A DNA stretch of 43,101 nt from a virus: positions 1-43,101 of IMG/VR virus record IMGVR_UViG_3300044712_001233. One strand, 5' to 3'. Shown here piece after piece: positions 26,454 to 34,782 of the stretch; position 1 is the first letter of the stretch; every line of letters begins with the position of its first letter. The position numbers and the translations under genes are program-made. Below the pieces are notes generated by a model that saw only the letters and a list, made by a program, of their open reading frames with translations, was not told the origin of the DNA and made no database searches.

Positions 26454-28817
26454 TTATTTCGATTGTTTACCTGTTTGATATTGAGTAGTAGGCATAGTAC
26501 TTAATTTCTTTAAAATTTCTTGTAATCCAGCAGTATCTTTAGCTTGTAATGCCTGCATTAATTCGGCATTCATCTGCCTCATTTCTCTAGTCCAGGCGGC
26601 CGTAGATTTAGCCGCAATTTCCATTTGAGGAGCAAGTTCTCTAAAATTTTCTAAAACCACTTTAGAATCAGCGGCCATAGCTTTTAGAGTTTCGTCTTCC
26701 ATCCTGCCGGTCTCTCCAGATATTTTTTTACGCCGGATCTCTTCTCTACTAGCGGCAGTTTCTACTGCCGTGGCGGCGGGATTAATAGTTCCTAATGCGC
26801 GAGCTACCGTCTCTCTCTGGCCTTGATATCCCAATTCGGTAGTTTGGAATGCTGTTAATCTATTAAAATCGTCTCTTAAATCTTGCGGCAATTTCTCTAT
26901 ATCCGCTTCGCTTAATCTTTCTTTACCGAGTTTTTTCATTCCGGCTCTTATACGATCTCTTATAGAATCGGCCTCTTTGAAACGACTTACCGCTCCCTGA
27001 TTAACCGTAGTCATTTTCTGAACTATAGCTTGAGGAGAAATACCGGCTTCTTGGGCTGCTGCTTGAACTAATGGATTATTTTCATTAAGATCGGCTTCTG
27101 GGACCTGCATCAATGCTTGTTTTGTAATCGTAGTTAATTTATTTAAATCTTTATCCCCCATCATGCCGGCCGCTCTCATCACTCCTCTTGGGCCGGTTGT
27201 AGTTTGAGATATTTGCTGATACTGTTCATAGGCAGTTTTGGCAGCCCCTAAACCTAATGTAGTCTCCTCGCCTAAAAATCTTCCAAAGCCAGCCGATACT
27301 CGACCAAAATCTTCTTCTGTTTTAGCTCCACTTTTAGCTATAATTTCCGCAGTCATTTGAACAAATTTTCTGTTTTCTTCTGCGAATTTACTATCGTCTA
27401 GTCCTAATTTCATTCCTTCTGCTAAAATCTTAATAGTCGCATTTTTAGTCGCTTCACTAGAACCTAATCCGCCACTTAAAGTACCTAAAACTTGGGCAGC
27501 ATTAGTTAAATTAGCCCCTCTTTGCAATTGAAGACCGAACGCAGACTCTCGCGCCATTCTAGTAGATCCGCCGGCGCCTACTATACCTTGAGCCATCTCC
27601 ATACCCATTTCTGGCGTAAATCCGGCCCCCATAATACTTTCCTGAAATCCTCCAGGTCCATAAAATTGTTTATTTTGCATCCCCATCATTCTTTGGAATT
27701 GCAAATTACGCATAAAATTTTGTTCATATTCTTGAACTGCTAAAGTTTTAAAAGGATTCTGTTTTTTTTGTCCTTCTAAAGAGGCCTGAAAGTCTTTTGA
27801 TAATTGTTCAGCCAAAATAGACTCATAGCGCTGATTAGCTGTATTAGAAACTTTACTTAACAATAAAGAACGCTGACGCTCATCTCCCAAAAGATTTGAG
27901 GCGCCCTTAAACGCTGTTACTCCTCCAGCTATTAAACCAGCGGCCGTGCCGACTACAGGGATCGCATTGCCAGATGCGGCCATTAAAGCTCCGCCGCCGA
28001 TCATCCCTAAATTGCCCGTCATAGACACTTTATCAGCTATACGCTCCGCCCTCATTCTTTCTAGGGCTTGTTGGGCCGCTAATTTACGTTCTTGGGCAAA
28101 GGCCTGCTCAAAGACAGATCTACGACCATAAATATCGCTGGCAAAATTACCCATCGTTCCTTGTACAGCATTGCCCATAGCTTGAGTAGTTCTAATAGGA
28201 CCGGCAGAAAAATCTCTAAATATTTCAGAACCCTCTCGTAAAGCAAATCCAGCGCCAGATAATACTGTTCCTATGGCACCCATTGGACTGGACCTAAAAT
28301 TATCTAAAATTCTTTGTCCTATTCCTCTACCTCTACCGCGTCCGCCTCCATCCGCAGATTGATCACGGGCATCTATTGCCTGATTAATAGCCTCGTCGCG
28401 TTGACGATACATCTCTTTCATTTGTTGATGATTGGATTCTACTCTAGCTATTTTTTCCCTAATCTCCAGTTCTTCTTTAGAATCTTTTACCATCTGCTTT
28501 TGTTCATCTCTTAACTTTTTTAAAGATTCTGCTTGTTTGAATATTTCTTTATTTAATTTTTCTTGGCTTTTTGCATGATCAGAAATTAACTGATCCATTT
28601 CTCTTTTTGTCTGTTGTGTAGATCTCTTAAATGCCTCCGCCGTCGGAGTCGACATTATTCCGCCCATTCCCATACTTTGTAGCCTTTGGGAAGTTTGAGC
28701 TTGCATTCTGCTTAATTCTTGCGGAGATACTTCTTTTAATTTCTGTTTAATCTGTTCTATAGAACGATCAAATTCTTCTGTATCTATAGCCGCCGAAAAT
28801 TCTACTTCTTTTCGCAT
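26454..28817 (-). CDS. Tape-measure-like protein
   Basis: 787 residues from the ATG at 28817. Residues 1-155 are highly charged and helical, likely coiled coil (DRSIEQIKQKLKEV, KSQEKLNKEIFKQAESLKKL). A Gly/Arg linker follows (GGGRGRGRGIG, about 158-168), then a Gly/Ala-rich hydrophobic segment (MIGGGALMAASGNAIPVVG) and long helical regions rich in Gln, Met and Ala. This fits a tail tape measure, which sets tube length and may enter the membrane during DNA injection, although 787 residues is short if this is a long contractile tail. It stands next to the hub gene, as expected. An additional tape measure outside the window is possible. Confidence 0.65.
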   Translation of the reverse strand: MRKEVEFSAAIDTEEFDRSIEQIKQKLKEVSPQELSRMQAQTSQRLQSMGMGGIMSTPTAEAFKRSTQQTKREMDQLISDHAKSQEKLNKEIFKQAESLKKLRDEQKQMVKDSKEELEIREKIARVESNHQQMKEMYRQRDEAINQAIDARDQSADGGGRGRGRGIGQRILDNFRSSPMGAIGTVLSGAGFALREGSEIFRDFSAGPIRTTQAMGNAVQGTMGNFASDIYGRRSVFEQAFAQERKLAAQQALERMRAERIADKVSMTGNLGMIGGGALMAASGNAIPVVGTAAGLIAGGVTAFKGASNLLGDERQRSLLLSKVSNTANQRYESILAEQLSKDFQASLEGQKKQNPFKTLAVQEYEQNFMRNLQFQRMMGMQNKQFYGPGGFQESIMGAGFTPEMGMEMAQGIVGAGGSTRMARESAFGLQLQRGANLTNAAQVLGTLSGGLGSSEATKNATIKILAEGMKLGLDDSKFAEENRKFVQMTAEIIAKSGAKTEEDFGRVSAGFGRFLGEETTLGLGAAKTAYEQYQQISQTTTGPRGVMRAAGMMGDKDLNKLTTITKQALMQVPEADLNENNPLVQAAAQEAGISPQAIVQKMTTVNQGAVSRFKEADSIRDRIRAGMKKLGKERLSEADIEKLPQDLRDDFNRLTAFQTTELGYQGQRETVARALGTINPAATAVETAASREEIRRKKISGETGRMEDETLKAMAADSKVVLENFRELAPQMEIAAKSTAAWTREMRQMNAELMQALQAKDTAGLQEILKKLSTMPTTQYQTGKQSK

Positions 28818-28944
28818 ATTTATACCAATCCTATAACTAATCTATATTAATTAAGATTGCAGTTTGCTGACTTATATCTATATATCACATAAAAATCTTA
28901 TTAGTTGTTGATTTTATTAATTTTTTTTCATTTTAGATAACTTG

Positions 28945-28973
28945 TTGACTTGATTAAAGAATTATGATAATCT
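28945..28973 (+). promoter_or_regulatory. Strong sigma70 promoter for the MazG-like gene
   Basis: TTGACT at 28945-28950, exactly 17 bp, then TAATCT at 28968-28973 with TGA before it (extended -10). AAAGGAG follows and the ATG is at 28991, so the leader is only about 10 nt. It lies in the 173-bp divergent gap right of the tape-measure gene. Confidence 0.65.
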
Positions 28974-28990
28974 ATTCTAAAGGAGTATTT

Positions 28991-29593
28991 ATGAACCCTA
29001 AAGAATACGTAGCTAATGTGTTAAAAACAGAAACAAACGATCAAACTGCCATAACCAATAGGGCTAAGTCTAAGAGAGGAATTAGACTCATTCATGCAGT
29101 ATTAGGGCTTTCTTCAGAAATGGCAGAAGTTATGGATTTAACTCATAAATTGATAGATAATACACACCTAAAAGAAGAAATGGGAGATTTATATTGGTAT
29201 ACAGGATTGATTATCGACGAACTTCAATTAGATCCTAATGAAATTTACCAAAAATATGACTTTAGCGGAACTCCAGAAAATGTTAGAGGGTCAGCCGTCA
29301 ACCTAATAGTAAGCACTATTGGAGAATTAGTAGTACATGTAGGAGAAATATCCGACATCCTAAAGAAAGAAATATTTTACGATAGAACAATTGATCCCGA
29401 AGTAGTGAAATTGAAATTAAAACAAATAGATTACTGTATAAGTTTTATCCTACATTTAAGATTCATGACCTCTGAACAAGCTATGAAGTCTAATATTGCT
29501 AAATTAAAATTCCGCTATCCGCATAAATTTACAGAACAAAGTGCTCTAAATAGAGACCTAGAAGGCGAAAGAAAAATTTTAGAACAAGAATAG
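28991..29593 (+). CDS. MazG-like NTP pyrophosphohydrolase with degenerate second repeat
   Basis: I chose the ATG at 28991 (200 residues), preceded by AAAGGAG; an in-frame ATG at 28964 lies within the promoter. GLSSEMAEVMDL and LKEEMGDLYWYTG give the ExxE and ExxD metal-binding pattern of all-alpha NTP pyrophosphatases, which hydrolyse (d)NTPs, or (p)ppGpp in some phage cases, to monophosphates. The end (NIAKLKFRYPHKF, then ALNRDLEGERK) is typical of the family. Between them, residues about 100-165 (STIGELVVHVGEISDILKKE, LKLKQIDYCISFILHL) look like a second copy that has lost most acidic residues. Its promoter and opposite strand set it apart from its neighbours. Confidence 0.8.
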   Translation: MNPKEYVANVLKTETNDQTAITNRAKSKRGIRLIHAVLGLSSEMAEVMDLTHKLIDNTHLKEEMGDLYWYTGLIIDELQLDPNEIYQKYDFSGTPENVRGSAVNLIVSTIGELVVHVGEISDILKKEIFYDRTIDPEVVKLKLKQIDYCISFILHLRFMTSEQAMKSNIAKLKFRYPHKFTEQSALNRDLEGERKILEQE

Positions 29594-29594
29594 G

Positions 29595-29834
29595 TTAATC
29601 AAATAAATTATCTTTATCTAATTGGGCCTCATAGTCATTGAGGTTAATTTCCTCTCCATCAAATTCTTCATTTCGTATATCGGGAAACTCACTGTTTAAA
29701 ATAGTTTCCCAGAGTTCAATAAGGTGATCAATTTTTTTCTGATCTTGGGAGGCATTTAAAATTTTTGATATTTTATTAAATGTTGTATTATTATCTATTT
29801 TTTTCTGTTTCCAGTCGCTGCAAATTTTACACAT
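29595..29834 (-). CDS. Small acidic protein with N-terminal CxxC
   Basis: 79 residues from the ATG at 29834 (MCKICSDWKQKK...), behind AGGAC. It is helical and acidic, especially at the C-terminus (DGEEINLNDYEAQLDKD). The CKIC pair could bind metal but there is no second pair. It is the last gene of the minus-strand run here and ends one base past the convergent MazG stop. I do not recognise the family. Confidence 0.55.
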   Translation of the reverse strand: MCKICSDWKQKKIDNNTTFNKISKILNASQDQKKIDHLIELWETILNSEFPDIRNEEFDGEEINLNDYEAQLDKDNLFD

Positions 29835-29841
29835 AAAAGTC

Positions 29842-30987
29842 CTAATGAAAATCAGTATTATTTTTATCTGCTAAATAGTCTTCTGAGACCCATTTCAATG
29901 CTTGCTTTTGTCCATTTTTATCATATTCTTTTCGACTTTTAATTACGATACCTTCGCGAACTAACTGTGACGGACAGAAAACGCTAGGCCCTTTAGTCAA
30001 AGAATAGGCGAGTTCACGATTAAACGGCCCTCTATAAAGGACGGGTACGAACTCAAATCCTCTATCTTTAGCATATTTTTCTACTTCTTCTGGATTAAGC
30101 CATCGACTTCCATTGGAATCTACTATTTTGACATCAAATAATAAAAATTTATGTCCGTCTAGACCATACTCATAATTCTTTTGAATTGATTTTCCAATTA
30201 TTTCTCCGAAAATAATTTCTCCAAATTGCATTTTATTAAAAGCGTCTATTTCTTTAAAACATGCTCCATAAACATCTTCTCCATAAAATCCTTTATAGTC
30301 TGATTTGGCAGAAATATCTACATTATTGCTTCCGTATCCGATTTCAAATTCTGGCGCCATTCTTAAAAACTTTTTTATTTTTTTCCAAAAAGTATTTGCA
30401 ATAAAAGGTAATTTGTATGCCCTTGCATTTGTACCATGAACTTTCTCTTCAATAATTACTTCATGTTGTTCATCAAATTTATTCGGAAACCATTTTATAT
30501 TCTCTACTCCTCCATATTTACTAAAGAGTGGATGAGAATCTTTTTGTTTTTTAGAGGTCGACACTCCTAAATTGGCGCCTTTAAATTCTGGCTCGGGAGG
30601 TTCATATTTCTTAATACTTAAAAATAAAGACAGATCTGTTTCTAAAGGAATTTGGTCTAAATTTATAATGGAAGATAATTCTGAAGGATTAACTATCATA
30701 CCCTGAGAAGCTAGGCCCCGTATACGAATTTGCCTCACTCGATGATTGTGAAGTTTGATCTTACTATCTTCTGGGAATAAAATCTTTTCAATATTTTCTG
30801 GTAAAATAGAATCAATGGGAACATAAATTATTTTAGACCCTACTACATATTTATCTTTAGGTATAATTACCTGAAATCCATAAACTGTAGCTACCAATAA
30901 TCTATCGGCATTATTATGTGGCTGAATATCTAAAATTGTAGTATAAGGAACTTTGTAACCACTATTGTCTTGATCTAAATTTTCCAT
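29842..30987 (-). CDS. RNA ligase, Rnl5/DRB0094-like
   Basis: 381 residues from the ATG at 30987, which overlaps the kinase stop as TAATG and has GGAGGG upstream; a longer frame start at 31038 would run into the kinase gene. Nucleotidyltransferase motif I is EKVHGTNA with Lys182 the expected adenylated residue. Motif IV is REGIVIKS and motif V ALKWVSEDYL. Residues 1-120 form a beta-rich N-terminal part that fits the OB-type domain found before the ligase core in DRB0094-like ligases. It would seal 3'-OH and 5'-phosphate RNA ends. Directly downstream of a kinase-phosphatase, this makes an RNA end-healing and sealing pair. Confidence 0.85.
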   Translation of the reverse strand: MENLDQDNSGYKVPYTTILDIQPHNNADRLLVATVYGFQVIIPKDKYVVGSKIIYVPIDSILPENIEKILFPEDSKIKLHNHRVRQIRIRGLASQGMIVNPSELSSIINLDQIPLETDLSLFLSIKKYEPPEPEFKGANLGVSTSKKQKDSHPLFSKYGGVENIKWFPNKFDEQHEVIIEEKVHGTNARAYKLPFIANTFWKKIKKFLRMAPEFEIGYGSNNVDISAKSDYKGFYGEDVYGACFKEIDAFNKMQFGEIIFGEIIGKSIQKNYEYGLDGHKFLLFDVKIVDSNGSRWLNPEEVEKYAKDRGFEFVPVLYRGPFNRELAYSLTKGPSVFCPSQLVREGIVIKSRKEYDKNGQKQALKWVSEDYLADKNNTDFH

Positions 30988-31856
30988 TAAAAATTGCCCT
31001 CCGAACATTGTAAACAAGTAAAACCTCTTCGACGCCACATATCACAAACACGTTTTCGATCATCGATAAAAAACACGGGTTCATAACGAGTTAAAATCTC
31101 AAAATCCAAAATAATCTCTTTAATTATATCATCTCTACGAGAATCTTTATTGTGTCTCATAAACAAATCATCGTGGGTTATTTTATTTTTCTGTAACCAC
31201 TGTTTAGTCACCTCTCTATAAGTATCATGACGCCCAGAACATAAAACTATCGAATATAAATTACTTACTCCATATAAAATATCCCTACACCATTCATTTA
31301 CAGAATCTTCGGGAATTTCTTCAAAAAATTTGTCCCATCTTTTATTACCATTTTGAACATAATGTAATCTATGATCGATATTACAAATCGTACCGTCTAA
31401 ATCAAAACACGCGGCCTTAATTTTCTCATTATTTGGCCAAATTCTTTCTACTTCATCCGCTTCCCAATCTTCCACCCTTTCATATCTATTAAAAAACATG
31501 TCTAGAGCACTTTTCGCCGACGTATAATCTTTAATAGTCTCATGATTAACTCTAGTTAACATTCTTTCCATACAAGTATTATAAGATTCATGTAGGACAA
31601 TAATTTTAGTATGATAATTCCCCAATTTTTTAGCTAAACTTAAATATCGAATTCTTTGAATGGCGTCAAAATTCATTCTGTCTACTATAACATTTTTGCC
31701 CGATTTCATAGCTTCTTCAAAAAGAATTTTATGGAATTGTCCCTGCGAATCTTGATTAATATAAATAAAATTTTTTTCAATATATTTTTTAGCTAAAGTT
31801 GATTTACCAGAACCTGGCGGACCAACTAATAAAATGAGTGTAGATTTACCGTCCAT
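30987..31856 (-). CDS. Polynucleotide kinase / 3'-phosphatase
   Basis: 289 residues from the ATG at 31856 behind GGTGAA. The N-terminal kinase has a Walker A loop VGPPGSGKST (residues 11-20), and NVIVDRMNF near 55-63. The C-terminal HAD phosphatase starts at FDLDGTI (Asp152, Asp154), with LCSGRHDTYRE and FFIDDRKRVCDMW as later motifs. This is the kinase-phosphatase order of the T4 Pnkp type: it phosphorylates 5'-OH and removes 3'-phosphate or 2',3'-cyclic phosphate. It is coupled to the ligase by TAATG and overlaps the preceding HAD gene by 11 bp. The likely role is repair of tRNA cut by host anticodon nucleases. Confidence 0.9.
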   Translation of the reverse strand: MDGKSTLILLVGPPGSGKSTLAKKYIEKNFIYINQDSQGQFHKILFEEAMKSGKNVIVDRMNFDAIQRIRYLSLAKKLGNYHTKIIVLHESYNTCMERMLTRVNHETIKDYTSAKSALDMFFNRYERVEDWEADEVERIWPNNEKIKAACFDLDGTICNIDHRLHYVQNGNKRWDKFFEEIPEDSVNEWCRDILYGVSNLYSIVLCSGRHDTYREVTKQWLQKNKITHDDLFMRHNKDSRRDDIIKEIILDFEILTRYEPVFFIDDRKRVCDMWRRRGFTCLQCSEGNF

Positions 31857-32382
31857 CTTTTTTCACCTTTTTCTTTTTTTCTAATATGGTTGGTTTATTC
31901 TGATCTTTTATTTTCTTAATTGCTTCTACAACTAATGGTAAAGTTAATCCAGTTTCCCAGGTAGTGTGGACGAAATGTTCTTTCCCGTGATAATAGGAGA
32001 TGCCATCGTCATTGTCATCTATAGCAATATAGCCCTTAGTATCGGGATGCTCTTTAAGCCATATATCGATCTCTCTACCTCTTTCACTGGAAAAAGTATT
32101 CGGCGTTATTCCTATTACTCTAGAAGAATCTATTCCATAAGATCTCAATTTATCTTTAAGCCATCCTAAAGGATATAAATTCCTCCACGCAGAAGAAATG
32201 ACTATTTTAGAGTTCGGAAAAGTTTCTAAAATTGATTGAAAATTTGAAGTGCAAACATTGCAAAATGTTTCATTTACTGGACCTAAATCTTCTTCTGGAC
32301 GTGATTTACGTTTTCTATCCTCATATAAAAATGAGGCCGCTGAATTTAATACTCCGTCAAAATCTAAAAAAATTACAAACAT
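31846..32382 (-). CDS. HAD phosphatase of the RNA-repair-associated type
   Basis: 178 residues from the ATG at 32382 behind AGAGGG. The HAD motif I is FLDFDGVLN (Asp7, Asp9), motif II VISSAWR, and a late acidic motif IAIDDNDDG. The DGVLN...S-x-WR pattern is what I recall for HAD domains found with RNA-repair proteins in conflict systems (Burroughs and Aravind's HAD-SAK group). The C-terminal tail is basic (EKKKKVKKDGR). Its place directly before the kinase-ligase pair supports an end-processing role, perhaps on 2'- or 3'-phosphates. The specific substrate is unknown. Confidence 0.75.
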   Translation of the reverse strand: MFVIFLDFDGVLNSAASFLYEDRKRKSRPEEDLGPVNETFCNVCTSNFQSILETFPNSKIVISSAWRNLYPLGWLKDKLRSYGIDSSRVIGITPNTFSSERGREIDIWLKEHPDTKGYIAIDDNDDGISYYHGKEHFVHTTWETGLTLPLVVEAIKKIKDQNKPTILEKKKKVKKDGR

Positions 32383-32569
32383 ACCAACCCTCTTTTAATA
32401 ATTTCTCATACTGCTCTTTGGTCAAAACTTCACTTTGTACCAAATTAGGGTTGAATTCTCTAATAGACCTAGAATTCATCCATATCTTACTCATTGTATC
32501 ATCACTATGAAATAAAATCAACAATTCTTGCTTATAATCAGTAGGATTAATTAATTTTTGTAATTTCAT
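32357..32569 (-). CDS. Small unknown protein before the HAD gene
   Basis: 70 residues from the ATG at 32569, overlapping the HAD gene by 26 bp. The ribosome site is weak. A helical region leads to LTKEQYEKLLKEGWYVCNFFRF at the end; such an EGW-type ending is common in small phage proteins, but I do not know the family. Packing with its neighbours favours a real gene. Confidence 0.5.
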   Translation of the reverse strand: MKLQKLINPTDYKQELLILFHSDDTMSKIWMNSRSIREFNPNLVQSEVLTKEQYEKLLKEGWYVCNFFRF

Positions 32570-32573
32570 ATAA

Positions 32574-32861
32574 CTATTTAGAATCTTTCAATAATTCGTC
32601 AATTTTCTTTCTATAAGCTGAAAATATATAATCTAAGTCCTTGTCGAAATTATCAATCAAGAATAGAGCGCTTAAAAGATACATCAAAAATAAAAGAAGC
32701 GCATTATTATTAAATAAAAATGTTAAAATAAAAAACGATAAACACGACAATCCAAAACAGTTGAGCCCCGATAAGAATATTCTAATGATTAACAAATTTA
32801 TCTCTGGTCGAATTTTAACTTTTTGTTCTTCCGTTAATTCTTCATATTTATAATTCTTCAT
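32574..32861 (-). CDS. Small membrane protein, two helices
   Basis: 95 residues from the ATG at 32861, with GAGGT upstream. Two hydrophobic helices (about residues 23-47 and 50-71; FGLSCLSFFILTFLF and LLLFLMYLLSALFLI) are joined by a short NNN turn, with charged ends (LDYIFSAYRKKIDELLKDSK). Both termini are probably cytoplasmic. It could be a holin-like or superinfection-related protein, but it lies next to RNA-repair genes rather than the transglycosylase. Function unknown. Confidence 0.6.
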   Translation of the reverse strand: MKNYKYEELTEEQKVKIRPEINLLIIRIFLSGLNCFGLSCLSFFILTFLFNNNALLLFLMYLLSALFLIDNFDKDLDYIFSAYRKKIDELLKDSK

Positions 32862-32868
32862 TTAGACC

Positions 32869-33147
32869 TCAAAAATCTTTTCTAAAAGATAAAACAAAAT
32901 TTTCCTTACTGATCTGCACACTAAATTGTTGGCTTAATCTAACAGTACCGGTCCCGCCTGAAACTACGTACAACAAAGGTCCCGCAGTTTCTATTACATA
33001 TGGACCAAAAAGCTTTCTTACTTTTATTTCATGTTTCTTAACTAATTGTTTTAATTCCGGATGTGTGCTGTAATAGGCATTCGATGTCTCTTTACATCCT
33101 GTACTATTTAAACATGCGAAAACTACCAATAATTCTTCTAATGCCAT
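32869..33147 (-). CDS. Unknown small protein with conserved-looking N-terminus
   Basis: 92 residues from the ATG at 33147. The N-terminus has CLNSTGCKETSNAYYSTHPE, then a helical KQLVKKHEIKVRKLFGPYV segment and a beta-rich tail (PLLYVVSGGTGTVRLSQQFSV). I believe similar proteins occur in several large phages, without known function. The spacing to the metallophosphoesterase gene is only 3 bp. Confidence 0.55.
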   Translation of the reverse strand: MALEELLVVFACLNSTGCKETSNAYYSTHPELKQLVKKHEIKVRKLFGPYVIETAGPLLYVVSGGTGTVRLSQQFSVQISKENFVLSFRKDF

Positions 33148-33150
33148 AAT

Positions 33151-33771
33151 TCACTTATAAATAAGTTGAGGTCCCCTTTCTATCATTTGTAATATTTTTT
33201 CATGAGAGACAGGTTTAAAATCCCAAACATCACACCCTACGTTAATTTGCTTCCCATTTTGTATCCAAGCATTGTGAACGTGTCCATGTATTAACCAAGA
33301 ATTGCCATCGTTTACCATTCTTTTATGCATATATCGCATATCAATATATTGATTATTTAAATATTCTATTTTTATTTTTTCTTGGCCATCCTCATCTGTA
33401 AATTTTTGAAATGAAGACATAGGATGAAATGGATAATGACTTAAAAATATTTTTTGCCTATTCCCTATTTCTATCCAAATATTCTCTTTTACTTCTTGAA
33501 ATCCTACCTCCAACATTCTGTGAGCAGCCTTATCGTGATTTCCTAAAATCAAAATCTTATTACCATTCATTCTAGGGATCAAATGTTTTAGTAGGGAATA
33601 TCCGCACATCCCTACGTCTCCCAAAATATAAGCATTTTCATTAGATTTAACTCTGTCATTCCAATTACTAATAATGGTTTCATGCATTTCATGTAAATTT
33701 TGAAATGGACGACCGCACATTTTGATTACATTCTTATGAAAAAAATGAAAATCCGATGAAAGCCAAATCAT
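33151..33771 (-). CDS. Metallophosphoesterase
   Basis: 206 residues from the ATG at 33771 (MIWLSSDFHFFHKN), preceded by AGAGGTAAT; an upstream frame start at 33807 would overlap the previous gene. All calcineurin-like metal motifs are present: D-x-H in SSDFHFF, GD in ILGDVGM, GNHD in LILGNHDK, a His in LSHYPFH and GHVH in WLIHGHVHN. It should hydrolyse phosphomono- or diesters with two metals. Small stand-alone members include 2',3'-cyclic phosphodiesterases and phosphatases. Near an RNA-repair cluster it may open cyclic phosphates, but that is inference. Confidence 0.85.
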   Translation of the reverse strand: MIWLSSDFHFFHKNVIKMCGRPFQNLHEMHETIISNWNDRVKSNENAYILGDVGMCGYSLLKHLIPRMNGNKILILGNHDKAAHRMLEVGFQEVKENIWIEIGNRQKIFLSHYPFHPMSSFQKFTDEDGQEKIKIEYLNNQYIDMRYMHKRMVNDGNSWLIHGHVHNAWIQNGKQINVGCDVWDFKPVSHEKILQMIERGPQLIYK

Positions 33772-33772
33772 A

Positions 33773-34192
33773 TTACCTCTTTTTATCACAAACAGAACAA
33801 AATTCAAATGATTCTCTAAATCCTTGATATGTTACCCATTTATGTCCCTGAGAACATTTATCTGTTTGATGTCTGCGGGTAGGCAAAATAGGATCTCCAT
33901 ACGAAGGATCAAATTTACCAAAAGATCTATTGGGATCGAACTCTACCGCTATATCTCCATTGTCGCTCGCTATAAAATTTGAATTTCTCGTCGACATATC
34001 TAAAACCCATTCATCCCAAGTTTCACTTTCCCAATAATAATCTACCATTCCAGACGGTCTGTTATGCCAATTAATGCCGTATCTTATGTCATTTAAATTA
34101 GTTATATGATTAACAGTTTTATCAGCACTTACGATAGTTCCAGTTTGAAGAGTGGTTATTGCGATTATTGTATCTCCGGCCAAAAATCCCAT
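33773..34192 (-). CDS. Unknown protein with C-terminal zinc-binding motif
   Basis: 139 residues from the ATG at 34192. The N-terminus (GDTIIAITTLQTGTIVSA) looks like a small beta-barrel. The C-terminus has C-x4-H-x-W...F-C-x2-C (CSQGHKWVTYQGFRESFEFC, then SVC), a likely zinc site. The middle is rich in Trp, Tyr and Asp (DYYWESETWDEWVLD). I do not know the family. It lies between the metallophosphoesterase and HNH genes with very short gaps. Confidence 0.55.
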   Translation of the reverse strand: MGFLAGDTIIAITTLQTGTIVSADKTVNHITNLNDIRYGINWHNRPSGMVDYYWESETWDEWVLDMSTRNSNFIASDNGDIAVEFDPNRSFGKFDPSYGDPILPTRRHQTDKCSQGHKWVTYQGFRESFEFCSVCDKKR

Positions 34193-34194
34193 GA

Positions 34195-34782
34195 TTATTC
34201 CCTTTTCATATCTTCTTTTGTTTTCTTCTTATGACAAGTATAGCATATCACTTGATGGTTTGACAAGCCTATGGAAGGCCCTCCTTTATAGATAGGAATT
34301 ATGTGGTCCACCTCAGGATTAAATTGGCTAGGAACACGAGTCTTCATACTTGTATATACGGACCAATCGAAATGGGAGGAAAGATTTTGTTCCATTTCTC
34401 TTAATTTATTTAAATTGTCTGTAAGTGGCGTAAGCATTTGATTTTTCGATATCCAGTCTGTGATATCATGTATCCTTCTTTTTAAGCTCTGTTCAATAAA
34501 TGGCCTATAATCATAGCCACAAATATTACATTTAAAATTTTGTTTAATTAATAAAGTTCCCATTCCATGTACAGACTGCGGATTAGCCCAAGTAAAAGCG
34601 TTCTCTCCACACTCATCGGAGCAATATTTTTTTCTAGATTTTGGAAGTTCTTTTAAACACCAAATACATTTCTTAACATTATTAATAATAAGAGCACTAA
34701 GTTCAGAAAGATTATATCTTCTGTCTGTAGTGCTCTTTTCTAACTCTTCCAATTGTGAATTTTGATAATGCTTATAAATCAT
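34195..34782 (-). CDS. HNH endonuclease
   Basis: 195 residues from the ATG at 34782, coupled to the SPFH stop as TAATG. Residues 38-55 hold a zinc finger (CIWCLKELPKSRKKYCSDEC). A second knuckle CNICGYDYRP follows near residue 95. The HNH core is EVDHIIPIYKGGPSIGLSNH, then VICYTCHKKKT: the catalytic His is in VDHI, Asn in LSNH, with CxxC-type zinc holding. Gene position does not suggest an intron or an inserted homing element, so it may be a free-standing homing nuclease or serve phage DNA metabolism or host DNA breakdown. Confidence 0.85.
   Translation of the reverse strand: MIYKHYQNSQLEELEKSTTDRRYNLSELSALIINNVKKCIWCLKELPKSRKKYCSDECGENAFTWANPQSVHGMGTLLIKQNFKCNICGYDYRPFIEQSLKRRIHDITDWISKNQMLTPLTDNLNKLREMEQNLSSHFDWSVYTSMKTRVPSQFNPEVDHIIPIYKGGPSIGLSNHQVICYTCHKKKTKEDMKRE

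Noticed and set aside
28806-28820. T4-like late promoter TATAAATA at the tape-measure start
   Set aside because: The match overlaps the start codon, leaves no leader, and the motif is not repeated before other late genes. It is probably chance in AT-rich DNA.
34195-34782. HNH gene as part of an intron or intein
   Set aside because: Neighbouring genes are intact and coupled to it, with no split reading frame or splice-site signs.
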